From an uncultured Bacilli bacterium (lineage in GTDB: Bacteria; Bacillota_I; Bacilli_A; RF39; UBA660): a stretch of DNA of 34,409 bases. Position numbers and translations under genes: made by a program. The stretch lies in contig CAKOHK010000011.1 in the NCBI GenBank assembly GCA_934085595.1, positions 1 to 34,409 on the forward strand. The letters are read 5' to 3'. The notes under the pieces were generated by a model that was given only the letters and a program-made list of their open reading frames with translations, did no database searches and was not told the DNA's origin. Below, piece after piece: positions 1-6,920 of this stretch. Positions within the stretch are counted from its first letter, which is position 1; each line of letters opens with the position of its first letter.

Positions 1-110
1 CAAAACTCTCTTAATCTTTCTTCTTGTTCTCCTAAACTAAAACCTTCACGAGCTTGATCCTCTGTACTGACCCTAATATAAATACCTGCTATTTTATTTT
101 CTTTATTCAT
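1..110 (-). CDS. Large serine recombinase, N-terminal fragment (runs off left edge)
   Basis: The reading frame starts with ATG at 110 and reads leftwards out of the window, so only about 36 residues are visible. They contain the resolvase/invertase N-terminal signature: a beta strand followed by YIRVSTEDQ, where the Ser is the nucleophile that forms the 5'-phosphoserine link to DNA, then EGFSLGEQ, typical of large serine integrases of phages and conjugative elements. AAAGGAGA lies about 10 bases before the ATG. Such enzymes integrate and excise a mobile element at an att site usually close to the gene, so the element's bulk probably lies to the left. Family assignment is confident; the subfamily and element type cannot be seen from this fragment. 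Confidence 0.85.
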   Translation of the reverse strand, partial: MNKENKIAGIYIRVSTEDQAREGFSLGEQEERLREF

Positions 111-134
111 ATTTTTTAAATATCTCCTTTCATA

Positions 135-236
135 TGTTTGGCACTTTAAGCTTGAAAAGTGTAGTCTAAAATATAGATATTTTAAAAGACACCTCTCACT
201 TGTTTGACATTTTAAAGTTAATTTTACGAAGTCTAA
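135..236 (-). repeat. Two imperfect ~35-bp direct repeats upstream of the recombinase
   Basis: Copies lie at 135-169 and 201-236, about 66 bp apart. On the minus strand both read TTAGACTnC, then a diverged middle, then TTAAAnTGnCAAACA, followed by TGAnAGG. They sit between the recombinase start and the next gene. They could be recombinase or excisionase arm sites, operators, or part of an attachment site; the sequence does not decide which. Confidence 0.5.
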
Positions 237-251
237 CATTTAAAAAGATTT

Positions 252-524
252 TTAATGACTATTTATATAATCTTCTAAATCTTTAAATACTATTTTGTTT
301 TTAAAGGTATTTACATAAACATCATCACATTCATCAAACATTAGGTATTTATTATTCTTAATAACTATAATATGTGGCATAACATAAGCAACATTTGTCC
401 CCGTTATATTTTTAATTGAACCATTATTTATAATTGGAGTAGTATTTGTAAATCTACCAATTATATCAATTTTTCTTTTTAATTTATCACTTATTTTTAA
501 TTCTTTTGTTTCTATATTTAACAT
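252..524 (-). CDS. Hypothetical 90-residue protein beside the recombinase
   Basis: I do not recognise this protein. The start is taken at the ATG at 522-524 because AAAGGAG lies 8 bases upstream; a longer frame to 548 has no ribosome site. It is a soluble protein with no membrane segment or signal peptide: a basic N-terminal third (KLKRKIDIIGRF), then predicted beta strands around IIVIKNNKYLMFDE and a short acidic-aromatic C-terminus (FKDLEDYINSH). It lies between the serine recombinase and tRNA-Gly, in the same orientation, 141 bases from the recombinase start. It may be element cargo, or the first chromosomal gene outside the element; neither is provable here. Confidence 0.6.
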   Translation of the reverse strand: MLNIETKELKISDKLKRKIDIIGRFTNTTPIINNGSIKNITGTNVAYVMPHIIVIKNNKYLMFDECDDVYVNTFKNKIVFKDLEDYINSH

Positions 525-546
525 ATAATCAACTCCTTTACATAAC

Positions 547-571
547 AAAAAAACTAACTATTTCTAGTTAG
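547..571 (-). terminator. Rho-independent terminator after tRNA-Gly
   Basis: A perfect 7-bp stem (CTAACTA/TAGTTAG) with a 4-base loop is followed, on the minus strand, by seven T residues. It lies 45 bases past the tRNA-Gly 3' end and just before the ribosome site of the 90-aa gene, so that gene needs its own promoter or read-through. Confidence 0.7.
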
Positions 572-615
572 CATTTATTACTCTCAGAAGTTAATTTCCG
601 AGTTTCCTATCAATC

Positions 616-689
616 TGGAGCAGATGATGGGAATCGAACCCACGTTAGCAGCTTGGAAGGCTGAAGTTCTACCATTAAACTACATCTGC
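616..689 (-). tRNA. tRNA-Gly (anticodon TCC)
   Basis: A 74-base cloverleaf with 3' CCA encoded. The acceptor stem is GCAGATG/CATCTGC, the anticodon loop reads CTTCCAA (anticodon TCC), and the T-loop is GGTTCGATTCC. TCC reads GGA and GGG codons (and GGN by wobble). It has its own promoter at 707-735 and terminator at 547-571. It neighbours the recombinase region, but I found no duplicated tRNA 3' end that would mark it as the integration target. Confidence 0.97.
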
Positions 690-706
690 AAATCAAATGT
701 AATTTA

Positions 707-735
707 ATTCTACTCTAATTATCTTGCTTTGTCAA
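707..735 (-). promoter_or_regulatory. SigA promoter of tRNA-Gly
   Basis: TTGACA (730-735), 17-bp spacer, TAGAAT (707-712) on the minus strand. The -10 ends 17 bases before the tRNA 5' end. Confidence 0.85.
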
Positions 736-749
736 CACTTTTTTAAAAA

Positions 750-1106
750 TTATAACGCAGGCGAATCAATAAATGAAGTTTGATTCTTTTGAAAATATAA
801 CAATAATACAGCACCTATAACTAATAATAGTGAACCATACACCTTTACTTCTAACAACTTTTTATTTCGTTTACTAGCATTTTTATATGCAATATAATTT
901 CTATTAAAATAATATAGATAGATAAATATAGAAACAGTAATAGTTAAAATAAACATATTATCAGCTTCATTCTTAAAATTAACATCATTTGTTTTAACAT
1001 ATTCTTTAGTCTTATTATTAGCATCTATATTTATTAAACAAAGAAATATAAAAAGAATAAATAAAGTATTCTCAAAATCAAGTCTTTTAAGTTCACTATC
1101 TCTCAT
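750..1106 (-). CDS. Small three-helix membrane protein of unknown function
   Basis: A 118-residue protein with three hydrophobic segments: about residues 13-29 (LFILFIFLCLINI), 52-67 (FILTITVSIFIYLYYF) and 88-105 (YGSLLLVIGAVLLLYF). Helices 1 and 2 are joined by a charged 20-residue loop and helices 2 and 3 by a basic loop (NASKRNKK) likely on the cytoplasmic side. I know no function. It stands alone, downstream of no other gene in its direction. There is no Shine-Dalgarno before the ATG; instead TATAAT ends 5 bases upstream, so the mRNA probably begins at or next to the start codon. Confidence 0.7.
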   Translation of the reverse strand: MRDSELKRLDFENTLFILFIFLCLINIDANNKTKEYVKTNDVNFKNEADNMFILTITVSIFIYLYYFNRNYIAYKNASKRNKKLLEVKVYGSLLLVIGAVLLLYFQKNQTSFIDSPAL

Positions 1107-1111
1107 ACTTC

Positions 1112-1117
1112 ATTATA
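1112..1117 (-). promoter_or_regulatory. -10 element 5 bases before a start codon (possible leaderless transcript)
   Basis: On the minus strand TATAAT is followed by GAAGT and then ATG. A standard -10 to start-site distance places +1 on or next to the A of ATG. The -35 is poor (TTAAAT with an 18-bp spacer). Confidence 0.5.
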
Positions 1118-1147
1118 TTTAATTTTATAAATATTATTTAACATGAT

Positions 1148-1179
1148 AAAAGGAGTGTGACACCTAACATTCACACTCC
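1148..1179 (-). terminator. Terminator downstream of the phosphoketolase operon
   Basis: A perfect 9-bp stem GGAGTGTGA/TCACACTCC with a 10-base loop, followed on the minus strand by TTTTAT. It is 120 bases past the stop of the DUF6512-like gene. The short T run makes it a moderate call. Confidence 0.6.
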
Positions 1180-1300
1180 ATTAAAGTACATAATAATTTA
1201 AAGAACTAATTTTTACTTAATATATACATCTATCATCTCCCTTCACTAATAATAACTATACTATCCAATTGTTAAAATCTTGTGAAAAGTATGTTAAATA

Positions 1301-1876
1301 TTAATGATTATGTTCATGCTTTACAATTTTCTTTATTTTAGATTTTAAACTATGATATTCTCTATGAGCATCAAATCCATATTTGTTACTAACAGGATCT
1401 TTAAATATTTCATTTTCTAAAGGAAAGAAACTTAATGCAATATAACAAGCAAATATAATAACTATAATTATTAATGAAATATAATTTACTATAAAACTAA
1501 CTGCATTCATTTTTAAAATATAATAAGAACAAAGTTGTCCAAGAACTATAGAAACAATAAATATAAATATTGTATAAGGTAAATTATGTTTATCACTAAA
1601 TATTTTATATGTATAAAACATAACTGGCATAACAATCATCATAACAAGTAAACTAATACATTTTGCAAATAAGAAATTATCATTAGTATATATAAAAGGT
1701 ACTTCAATAATCATCCATAAAAATGTAGGACCAATAGCAAGTTTAATATGTTCCCATGTACTCTCATTAACGGCACATAATATTCCAAGTACTTTATTAT
1801 GATTAGACCATTCATATAGAAAATGACCTAAAGTTCCTAAAATACATATAAATATAATACCTATTAAATCTATCAC
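1301..1876 (-). CDS. DUF6512-like multi-pass membrane protein
   Basis: About 191 residues with six hydrophobic helices. The N-terminal part has the pattern typical of DUF6512 proteins: GTLGHFLYEWS in helix 1 and AVNESTWEHIKLAIGPTFLW leading into helix 2, with conserved His, Glu and Trp that could bind a ligand or metal. The C-terminus ends in a His-rich tail (KHEHNH). The family function is unknown. I place the start at the GTG at 1874-1876, which overlaps the TGA of the phosphoketolase gene (GTGA) with GGAAG 8 bases upstream; a GTG nine bases further up is possible. The overlap implies translational coupling with phosphoketolase. Confidence 0.75.
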   Translation of the reverse strand: MIDLIGIIFICILGTLGHFLYEWSNHNKVLGILCAVNESTWEHIKLAIGPTFLWMIIEVPFIYTNDNFLFAKCISLLVMMIVMPVMFYTYKIFSDKHNLPYTIFIFIVSIVLGQLCSYYILKMNAVSFIVNYISLIIIVIIFACYIALSFFPLENEIFKDPVSNKYGFDAHREYHSLKSKIKKIVKHEHNH

Positions 1877-4218
1877 TCTTCCCACTTCCAGTCTCTAACA
1901 TCAGGCATATCTTCACCATATTCTCTAATATATTCTTTATGTTCTATTAATTTATCTTTACACCATTCATTAAGTGAACATCTAGCATCCCCTAATTTAT
2001 CTAAATATTTTAATGCATCCATTACCAAATGATATCTATCAAGTTTATTTTGAACTTTCATATCAAAGGTAGTTGTAATAGTTCCCTCTTCAATATACCC
2101 ATGTACATGCATATTTTGATTATGTCTTTTATATGTTAATTGATGTATTAGATGAGGATATCCATGAAATGCAAATATTATAGGTTTATCTTTAGTAAAT
2201 AAACTATCATAATCATCATCTGATAATCCATGAGGATGATTATCTTGAGATTCAAGTTTCATTAGATCAACCACATTTACTACTCTAATTTTTAAATCTT
2301 TAAAATTATCTCTTAATATTTTAGTAGCAGCAAGTACTTCGGTAGTAGGACTTTCTCCAGCACATGCTAGTACTAAATCAGGAACTTCTCCTTTATCATT
2401 ACTAGCAAACTCAAGAACACTCGCACCTTTTGTACAATGTTTAATAGCTTCATCCATATTTAGCCATTGATACCTAGGCTGTTTAGATGCAACTATAACA
2501 TTTATATAGTCTCTACTTCTAATAACATGATCAAAGCAAGATATTAAAGTATTACTATCAAAAGGTAAATATATACGTACTATATCTGCTTTTTTAGTAA
2601 CTAAATGATTTAGAAATCCAGGATCTTGATGAGTAAATCCATTATGATCTTGTTGCCATACATAAGATGTTAATATATAGTTTAATGACGCTATACTTTT
2701 TCTCCAAGGTAGCTCTTTACATACCTTAAGCCATTTAGCATGTTGACTTGTCATAGAGTCTATTATTCTAATAAATGCTTCATAACTATGGAAGAATCCA
2801 TGTCTACCAGTAAGTAAATATCCTTCAAGCATTCCTTCACATAAATGTTCAGATAACACTGAATCTATAACTCTACCTTCACTACTTAAAAACTCATCAT
2901 TTTTGTATGTAATACCATTCCATTGTCTATTTGTAACTTCAAAAACATGACTAAGCCTATTAGATAAAGCCTCATCTGGTCCAAAAATCCTAAAGTTTTT
3001 TTCATTTTCATTAAGTTTAACAATATCACGTACAAATTTACCAAGTTCTCTCATATCTTCTTTAATAACAGTACCAGGTTTATCAAATTTAGTTGCATAT
3101 TCCCTAAAGTCTGGCATTTTAAGATCTTCTAATAATAGTCCGCCATTAGCATTAGGATTTTTTCCCATTCTTCTGTCCCCTTTAGGTGCTAGTGCTTTAA
3201 GAGAATCGATTAATTTTCCATTATCATCAAATAATTCCCATGGCTTATAACTTTTCATCCAAGCTTCAAGAGTCTTAAGATTCTCCATATGTTCACTATC
3301 CACCAGCATAGGTATTTGATGGGATCTAAATGTACCTTCAATCTCATTATTATCTATTATTTTAGGCCCACCCCATCCTTTAGGAGTCTTAAGTATAATC
3401 ATTGGATAACTGATTCTAACATTCTTTTTACATTTTTTAATATAATTTATATCTTGAATACATTTATCAAGAGCATAAGCCATACTTTGATGCATTGATT
3501 CAGTATCGTTTTCACTTACAATATAAGGATCCCATCCCATACCATTAAAATAACTAACTAATTCTTCTTCACTAATTCTAGAAAGTATAGTAGGATTACT
3601 TATTTTATATCCATTTAAGTGTAGTATAGGTAAAACTACTCCATCACTTTTAGGATTTATAATTTTATTTAATTGCCATGATGCAGCAAGAGGTCCTGTT
3701 TCAGCTTCACCATCTCCAACTACAGTAGCTGCAATCAAAGTTGGATTATCAAGTACTGCTCCAAAAGCATGTGCTAAACTATACCCAAGTTCCCCTCCTT
3801 CATTTATACTACCAGGAGTCTCAGGTGCTACATGTGAAGAAATACCACCAGGAAAACTAAATTGTTTAAAAAGTTTCTTCATCCCATCTTCATCTTCACT
3901 AATATTTGGATATATTTCACTATAAGAGCCCTCTAAATAAGTATTAGCAACCATCGCTTGACCACCATGACCAGGCCCAGAAATATATATCATATTAAGA
4001 TCATATTTATTTATAATTCTATTTAAGTGAACATAAACAAAGTTCTGACCAGGCGCAGTACCCCAATGTCCAACTAAATGTTTCTTAACATCATCTAAAG
4101 TAAGTTCTCTTTTAAGTAATGGATTATCTTTTAAATAAAGTTGTCCAACAGACAAATAATTAGCTGCCCTAAAGTAAGCGTTAATTTTATTAAGTTCTTC
4201 TTGTTTTAATGTTTTCAT
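1873..4218 (-). CDS. xpkA: Xylulose-5-phosphate/fructose-6-phosphate phosphoketolase
   Basis: A 781-residue enzyme of the usual family length. It uses thiamine diphosphate to split xylulose 5-phosphate (and often fructose 6-phosphate) with phosphate, giving acetyl phosphate plus glyceraldehyde 3-phosphate or erythrose 4-phosphate, the key step of the heterofermentative pathway. Visible motifs are HWGTAPGQNF (about 51-60), GPGHGGQA, SSHVAPETPGS, the ThDP/metal motif GDGEAETGP (about 168-176), QQDHNGFTHQDPG (about 525-537) and HVHGYIEEGTITTTFDM near the C-terminus, where the family usually has Pro in place of the third Thr. GGAGA lies 7 bases before the ATG. It is followed, with overlap, by the DUF6512-like gene. 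It is cytoplasmic; no transketolase or acetate kinase gene is in the window. Confidence 0.97.
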   Translation of the reverse strand: MKTLKQEELNKINAYFRAANYLSVGQLYLKDNPLLKRELTLDDVKKHLVGHWGTAPGQNFVYVHLNRIINKYDLNMIYISGPGHGGQAMVANTYLEGSYSEIYPNISEDEDGMKKLFKQFSFPGGISSHVAPETPGSINEGGELGYSLAHAFGAVLDNPTLIAATVVGDGEAETGPLAASWQLNKIINPKSDGVVLPILHLNGYKISNPTILSRISEEELVSYFNGMGWDPYIVSENDTESMHQSMAYALDKCIQDINYIKKCKKNVRISYPMIILKTPKGWGGPKIIDNNEIEGTFRSHQIPMLVDSEHMENLKTLEAWMKSYKPWELFDDNGKLIDSLKALAPKGDRRMGKNPNANGGLLLEDLKMPDFREYATKFDKPGTVIKEDMRELGKFVRDIVKLNENEKNFRIFGPDEALSNRLSHVFEVTNRQWNGITYKNDEFLSSEGRVIDSVLSEHLCEGMLEGYLLTGRHGFFHSYEAFIRIIDSMTSQHAKWLKVCKELPWRKSIASLNYILTSYVWQQDHNGFTHQDPGFLNHLVTKKADIVRIYLPFDSNTLISCFDHVIRSRDYINVIVASKQPRYQWLNMDEAIKHCTKGASVLEFASNDKGEVPDLVLACAGESPTTEVLAATKILRDNFKDLKIRVVNVVDLMKLESQDNHPHGLSDDDYDSLFTKDKPIIFAFHGYPHLIHQLTYKRHNQNMHVHGYIEEGTITTTFDMKVQNKLDRYHLVMDALKYLDKLGDARCSLNEWCKDKLIEHKEYIREYGEDMPDVRDWKWEE

Positions 4219-4238
4219 ATTATCTTCTCCTATTATAA

Positions 4239-4267
4239 ATTATACTAAATAATATCTTATATTTAAA
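4239..4267 (-). promoter_or_regulatory. Probable promoter of the phosphoketolase operon
   Basis: TATAAT (4239-4244) with TTTAAA 17 bp upstream (4262-4267) on the minus strand. The -35 is weak. It faces away from the promoter at 4274-4302, so the two transcripts start about 75 bases apart. Confidence 0.45.
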
Positions 4268-4273
4268 TATTAA

Positions 4274-4302
4274 TTGTATTATTTTACAAATTATGATAAA
4301 AT
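4274..4302 (+). promoter_or_regulatory. Promoter of the unknown 293-aa gene
   Basis: TTGTAT, 17-bp spacer ending in TGA, TAAAAT: an extended -10 of the TGnTAAAAT type. The start site would fall near 4309, just before the AAGGAGA ribosome site at 4313. Confidence 0.7.
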
Positions 4303-4328
4303 ATGCAGTCAAAAGGAGACAAAATAAA

Positions 4329-5210
4329 ATGAGTATAATTTTAATATGGTTATCTAGTATAATAATAACAAAAGGAATGAAACTTATAACAGGTTTAAAA
4401 ATATTCAAAGACATAGGTAATGAAGGATATAAATTTAAATATGATTCAATTAGTGAATTTAAAGTCGATGAATATAATAAATATTTTGATTTAATTCCGT
4501 TTTATAATATTTTAAATATTATGATGATTTCTACTCAATATATAAATAGCAAAGATTTTACTTTAAGCCAATTTTGTAATTTAGATTTACTTGAAGAAAT
4601 GAATGACGAAGAAAAGGAAATATTTCAAAAGCGTCCAAACGGTATGACAGTTGTTTATTTAACAGCTCGTTCTAAAGCTAAAGAAGAAATAAAAAAAGAA
4701 AACGAAAAAGAAAACGATGAAAATTGTACGATAAACTTTGTAGTAGAATATAACGATATGACTGTAAAAGCTAAATGTAAAGAAATAAAAACAGAAGTCT
4801 CAAAAAGATGGAACTTTGATAAAAGTGACTTTATTATAAGTGAAGACATAAGAGATGAATTAAAAAGTGTAATTTATGTTACAACACTAAAACATATATC
4901 AGATTATATAGATAAACATAATCTTTATAAAGAAATTAAAAAAATGTTAAATCCTAATCCAGAAATAAAAATCAAAGTTGATGACAACTTACTTAGTGCA
5001 ATTGAAGAGATGCAAAAAGCATTAGATGAACAAGATAGACTTAAATCTCAAAATAATATTGATATCTCTTCACAAAGCATTACTAGTACTATCCCATCAC
5101 AAAACAACGAAGATCCTAACTCAAATGTAGAACAAAGTATAAATGAAAATAAAAATCGCGAAGAAGAAACAACATTAAAATTAACACAAAAAAATACACA
5201 TAAGAAATAA
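4329..5210 (+). CDS. Unknown membrane-anchored protein, 293 residues
   Basis: I do not recognise this protein. The start is the ATG at 4329 because GGAG lies 10 bases upstream; an in-frame ATG at 4293 falls inside the promoter. Residues 1-18 form a hydrophobic helix (MSIILIWLSSIIITKGM) that could be an anchor or signal. A second hydrophobic patch (IPFYNILNIMMI) is near residue 60. Residues about 120-135 are a run of Lys and Glu, the middle (120-220) looks like a mixed alpha/beta domain, and the last 60 residues are low-complexity Ser/Asn/Gln/Glu. It is a single-gene unit, divergent from phosphoketolase and convergent with tsaE; its last codons are part of the shared terminator stem. Confidence 0.65.
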   Translation: MSIILIWLSSIIITKGMKLITGLKIFKDIGNEGYKFKYDSISEFKVDEYNKYFDLIPFYNILNIMMISTQYINSKDFTLSQFCNLDLLEEMNDEEKEIFQKRPNGMTVVYLTARSKAKEEIKKENEKENDENCTINFVVEYNDMTVKAKCKEIKTEVSKRWNFDKSDFIISEDIRDELKSVIYVTTLKHISDYIDKHNLYKEIKKMLNPNPEIKIKVDDNLLSAIEEMQKALDEQDRLKSQNNIDISSQSITSTIPSQNNEDPNSNVEQSINENKNREEETTLKLTQKNTHKK

Positions 5211-5227
5211 AATATGTGTATTTTTTT
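5188..5227. terminator. Bidirectional terminator inside the 3' ends of convergent genes
   Basis: A perfect 15-bp stem (seven A, TACACATA / TATGTGTA, seven T) with a 10-base loop. It works in both directions: its left arm encodes the last codons of the 293-aa gene and its right arm touches the stop codon of tsaE. Confidence 0.8.
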
Positions 5228-5675
5228 ATAAAACCCTTTCACACAAGTCAACATATTTTTCTCCATGAGGTTCAATAATAAATTGTCTTGTATTTTCATC
5301 AATCATTTTAATTCTAATATCAAGTCTATTCTTAGGTAATAATTCAGGTATTAAATCTGCCCACTCTATTATAGTGACACCTTTCTTTTTAAAATACTCT
5401 GGTATACCTAAATCTTGTTTAATATCAGATAATCTATAAACATCCATATGAAACAATTTCATCTCAGCATTGTCATACTCTTTTATTATATTATAAGTAG
5501 GACTTGTTATATTATCAGTTATACCTAGAGCTTTAGCAAAAGCCTTAGCAAAAACAGTTTTACCACTACCTAAATCACCAACTAAAGCAATAACCATATT
5601 AGGGAACTTTTCTGATTCAATATTCTGAGCAAGTTCCATAGTTTCATCTTCAGAATATGTTGTTAATTTATACAT
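5226..5675 (-). CDS. tsaE: tRNA threonylcarbamoyladenosine biosynthesis ATPase TsaE
   Basis: A 149-residue P-loop protein of standard family length. TsaE works with TsaB and TsaD to place threonylcarbamoyl on A37 of tRNAs that read ANN codons; it hydrolyses ATP and resets the complex. Visible motifs: Walker A GDLGSGKT (about 33-40), the switch SPTYNI (about 58-63), the FHMDVYRL segment after it, and IIEWAD (about 101-106), the Walker B region characteristic of this family. GGTGAG lies 6 bases before the ATG. Its usual partners tsaB and tsaD are not in the window. It is convergent with the unknown 293-aa gene. Confidence 0.95.
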   Translation of the reverse strand: MYKLTTYSEDETMELAQNIESEKFPNMVIALVGDLGSGKTVFAKAFAKALGITDNITSPTYNIIKEYDNAEMKLFHMDVYRLSDIKQDLGIPEYFKKKGVTIIEWADLIPELLPKNRLDIRIKMIDENTRQFIIEPHGEKYVDLCERVL

Positions 5676-5774
5676 CCTTTACTCACCATATTCATTGTAA
5701 CATTAAAGAATTAATATATACAACACTTTTTATCAATTTTACATATTTTTATTTATATTGTACATTTGTCATAG

Positions 5775-5801
5775 TCATATATAATTACTAATTCATACAA
5801 T
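5775..5801 (+). promoter_or_regulatory. SigE-type sporulation promoter of the cotJ operon
   Basis: TCATATA (5775-5781), 12 bases, CATACAAT (5794-5801). This matches the mother-cell SigE pattern (-35 with ATA, -10 CATACAnT) known from Bacillus, where cotJ is SigE-dependent. The same architecture is seen before the cortex-hydrolase gene (33014-33040). Confidence 0.75.
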
Positions 5802-5817
5802 AGTCTAGGAGGAAAAA

Positions 5818-6345
5818 ATGTATTTTGATGAAAATAATAACTATTTTGATATAGTTGAAAATGAAGACAATTTAAATATTGATATTGATAAATATATTAA
5901 AAAGGGGCCATATAATACTAATATAGATTATGATAAAGGTCCATATAATACAAATGTTAATATAGACAATATTATATTTAATAGACATAATGATTCAGTT
6001 ATAAATCTAGTTGAAGGTTTTAATAGGGGTAGTATATTTGAAAATACTTATAGTATTTATAAAAATCATAAATATATGCTAAAAGTAGATAATGAAAGAG
6101 ATAAATTATTATATAAAATACAAATATATTGTTTTGCTATAAAAGATCTTAATTTGTATTTAGATTTACATCCAAATGAAACAGATAAATTAATATTATT
6201 TAAAAAATATAATGATGAACTTAAAAAATTAAAGGAAGAATACAATTCTAAATATTCACCATTATGTTTAAATGATGTTAATAATACTTCAAAATGGACA
6301 TGGATAAACAATCCTTGGCCTTGGGACAAAGGAGGTAACATATAA
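5818..6345 (+). CDS. CotJA-CotJB fusion spore coat protein
   Basis: A 175-residue protein that appears to join two coat proteins encoded separately in Bacillus. Residues 1-55 are an acidic, Asn-rich leader containing a tandem repeat (KGPYNTN twice, about 29-35 and 41-47). Residues about 68-92 (EGFNRGSIFENTYSIYK) resemble the short CotJA motif. Residues about 97-172 match CotJB: LLYKIQIYCFAIKDLNLYLDLHP, a charged helix, then a Trp-rich end (WTWINNPWPWD). AGGAGG lies 5 bases before the ATG and a SigE-type promoter precedes it. It overlaps cotJC by one base (TAATG). Products would assemble with CotJC in the mother cell on the inner coat. The CotJB part is confident; the CotJA part is short and less certain. 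Confidence 0.85.
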   Translation: MYFDENNNYFDIVENEDNLNIDIDKYIKKGPYNTNIDYDKGPYNTNVNIDNIIFNRHNDSVINLVEGFNRGSIFENTYSIYKNHKYMLKVDNERDKLLYKIQIYCFAIKDLNLYLDLHPNETDKLILFKKYNDELKKLKEEYNSKYSPLCLNDVNNTSKWTWINNPWPWDKGGNI

Positions 6346-6902
6346 TGTTTAAATATGAAAAAGTATTAGAATACCCTATCAACATTAAGAAAAAAGATAT
6401 AAAAATGGCAAAACTATTAGTTAGTCAATTTGGAGGAAGTGATGGAGAATTAGGTGCCTCTCTTAGATATTTAACTCAAAGATTTATAATGCCAGATGAA
6501 AAAGGAAAAGCTTTGCTTTCAGATATTGGTACAGAAGAACTAGGTCATGTTGAAATGATATGTACTATGATTGAACAATTAATAAAAGATGCATCTATTA
6601 AAGAAATAAAAGATGCTGGTTTAGAAGAATGGTATGTATCTCATAAAAAAGGTGTATATCCTATGAATCAATCAGGAGTGCCATTTACCGCAGCATACAT
6701 TGCTTCAACTGGAAATCCAATAGTTGATTTACAAGAAGACTTAGCTGCTGAAGAAAAAGCAAGAGCGACTTATGAAAACTTAATGGATCTTACGACAGAT
6801 GAATCACTACTGGCTCCACTATCATTTTTAAGACAAAGAGAAGTAGTTCACTATGCTAGATTCAAAGAATTATTAGATTACTATAAAGAAAAAGGATATT
6901 AG
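6345..6902 (+). CDS. cotJC: Spore coat protein CotJC (manganese-catalase family)
   Basis: A 185-residue protein close in length to Bacillus CotJC (about 189). It belongs to the ferritin-like manganese catalase family. Candidate di-metal ligands are visible: Glu in DGELGASLRYL (about 35-45), EELGHVEM (about 65-72, the classic ExxH pair), ExxA in DLAAEEKARATYE (about 133-145) and EVVHYARF (about 166-173). The start overlaps the stop of cotJAB, with GGAGG 9 bases upstream, so translation is coupled. CotJC is a coat component of the forming spore; catalase activity is family-based inference. It ends in a terminator shared with the convergent ABC permease. Confidence 0.95.
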   Translation: MFKYEKVLEYPINIKKKDIKMAKLLVSQFGGSDGELGASLRYLTQRFIMPDEKGKALLSDIGTEELGHVEMICTMIEQLIKDASIKEIKDAGLEEWYVSHKKGVYPMNQSGVPFTAAYIASTGNPIVDLQEDLAAEEKARATYENLMDLTTDESLLAPLSFLRQREVVHYARFKELLDYYKEKGY

Positions 6903-6920
6903 TATTTAATATCTTTTTTT
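6891..6920. terminator. Shared terminator between cotJC and the ABC permease
   Basis: Near-perfect stem AAAGGATATTA/TTAATATCTTT with a 3-4 base loop, followed by a T run on the plus strand and by an A-rich arm that gives T on the minus strand. It covers both stop codons. Confidence 0.65.

Noticed and set aside
616..689. tRNA-Gly as the integration target of the serine recombinase
   Set aside because: Large serine recombinases rarely use tRNA genes, and I found no second copy of the tRNA 3' end in the recombinase flank.
3289..3498. Plus-strand open frame of 69 codons inside the phosphoketolase gene
   Set aside because: It lies antisense within a conserved enzyme gene, its protein is low-complexity and matches nothing; it is a shadow frame.
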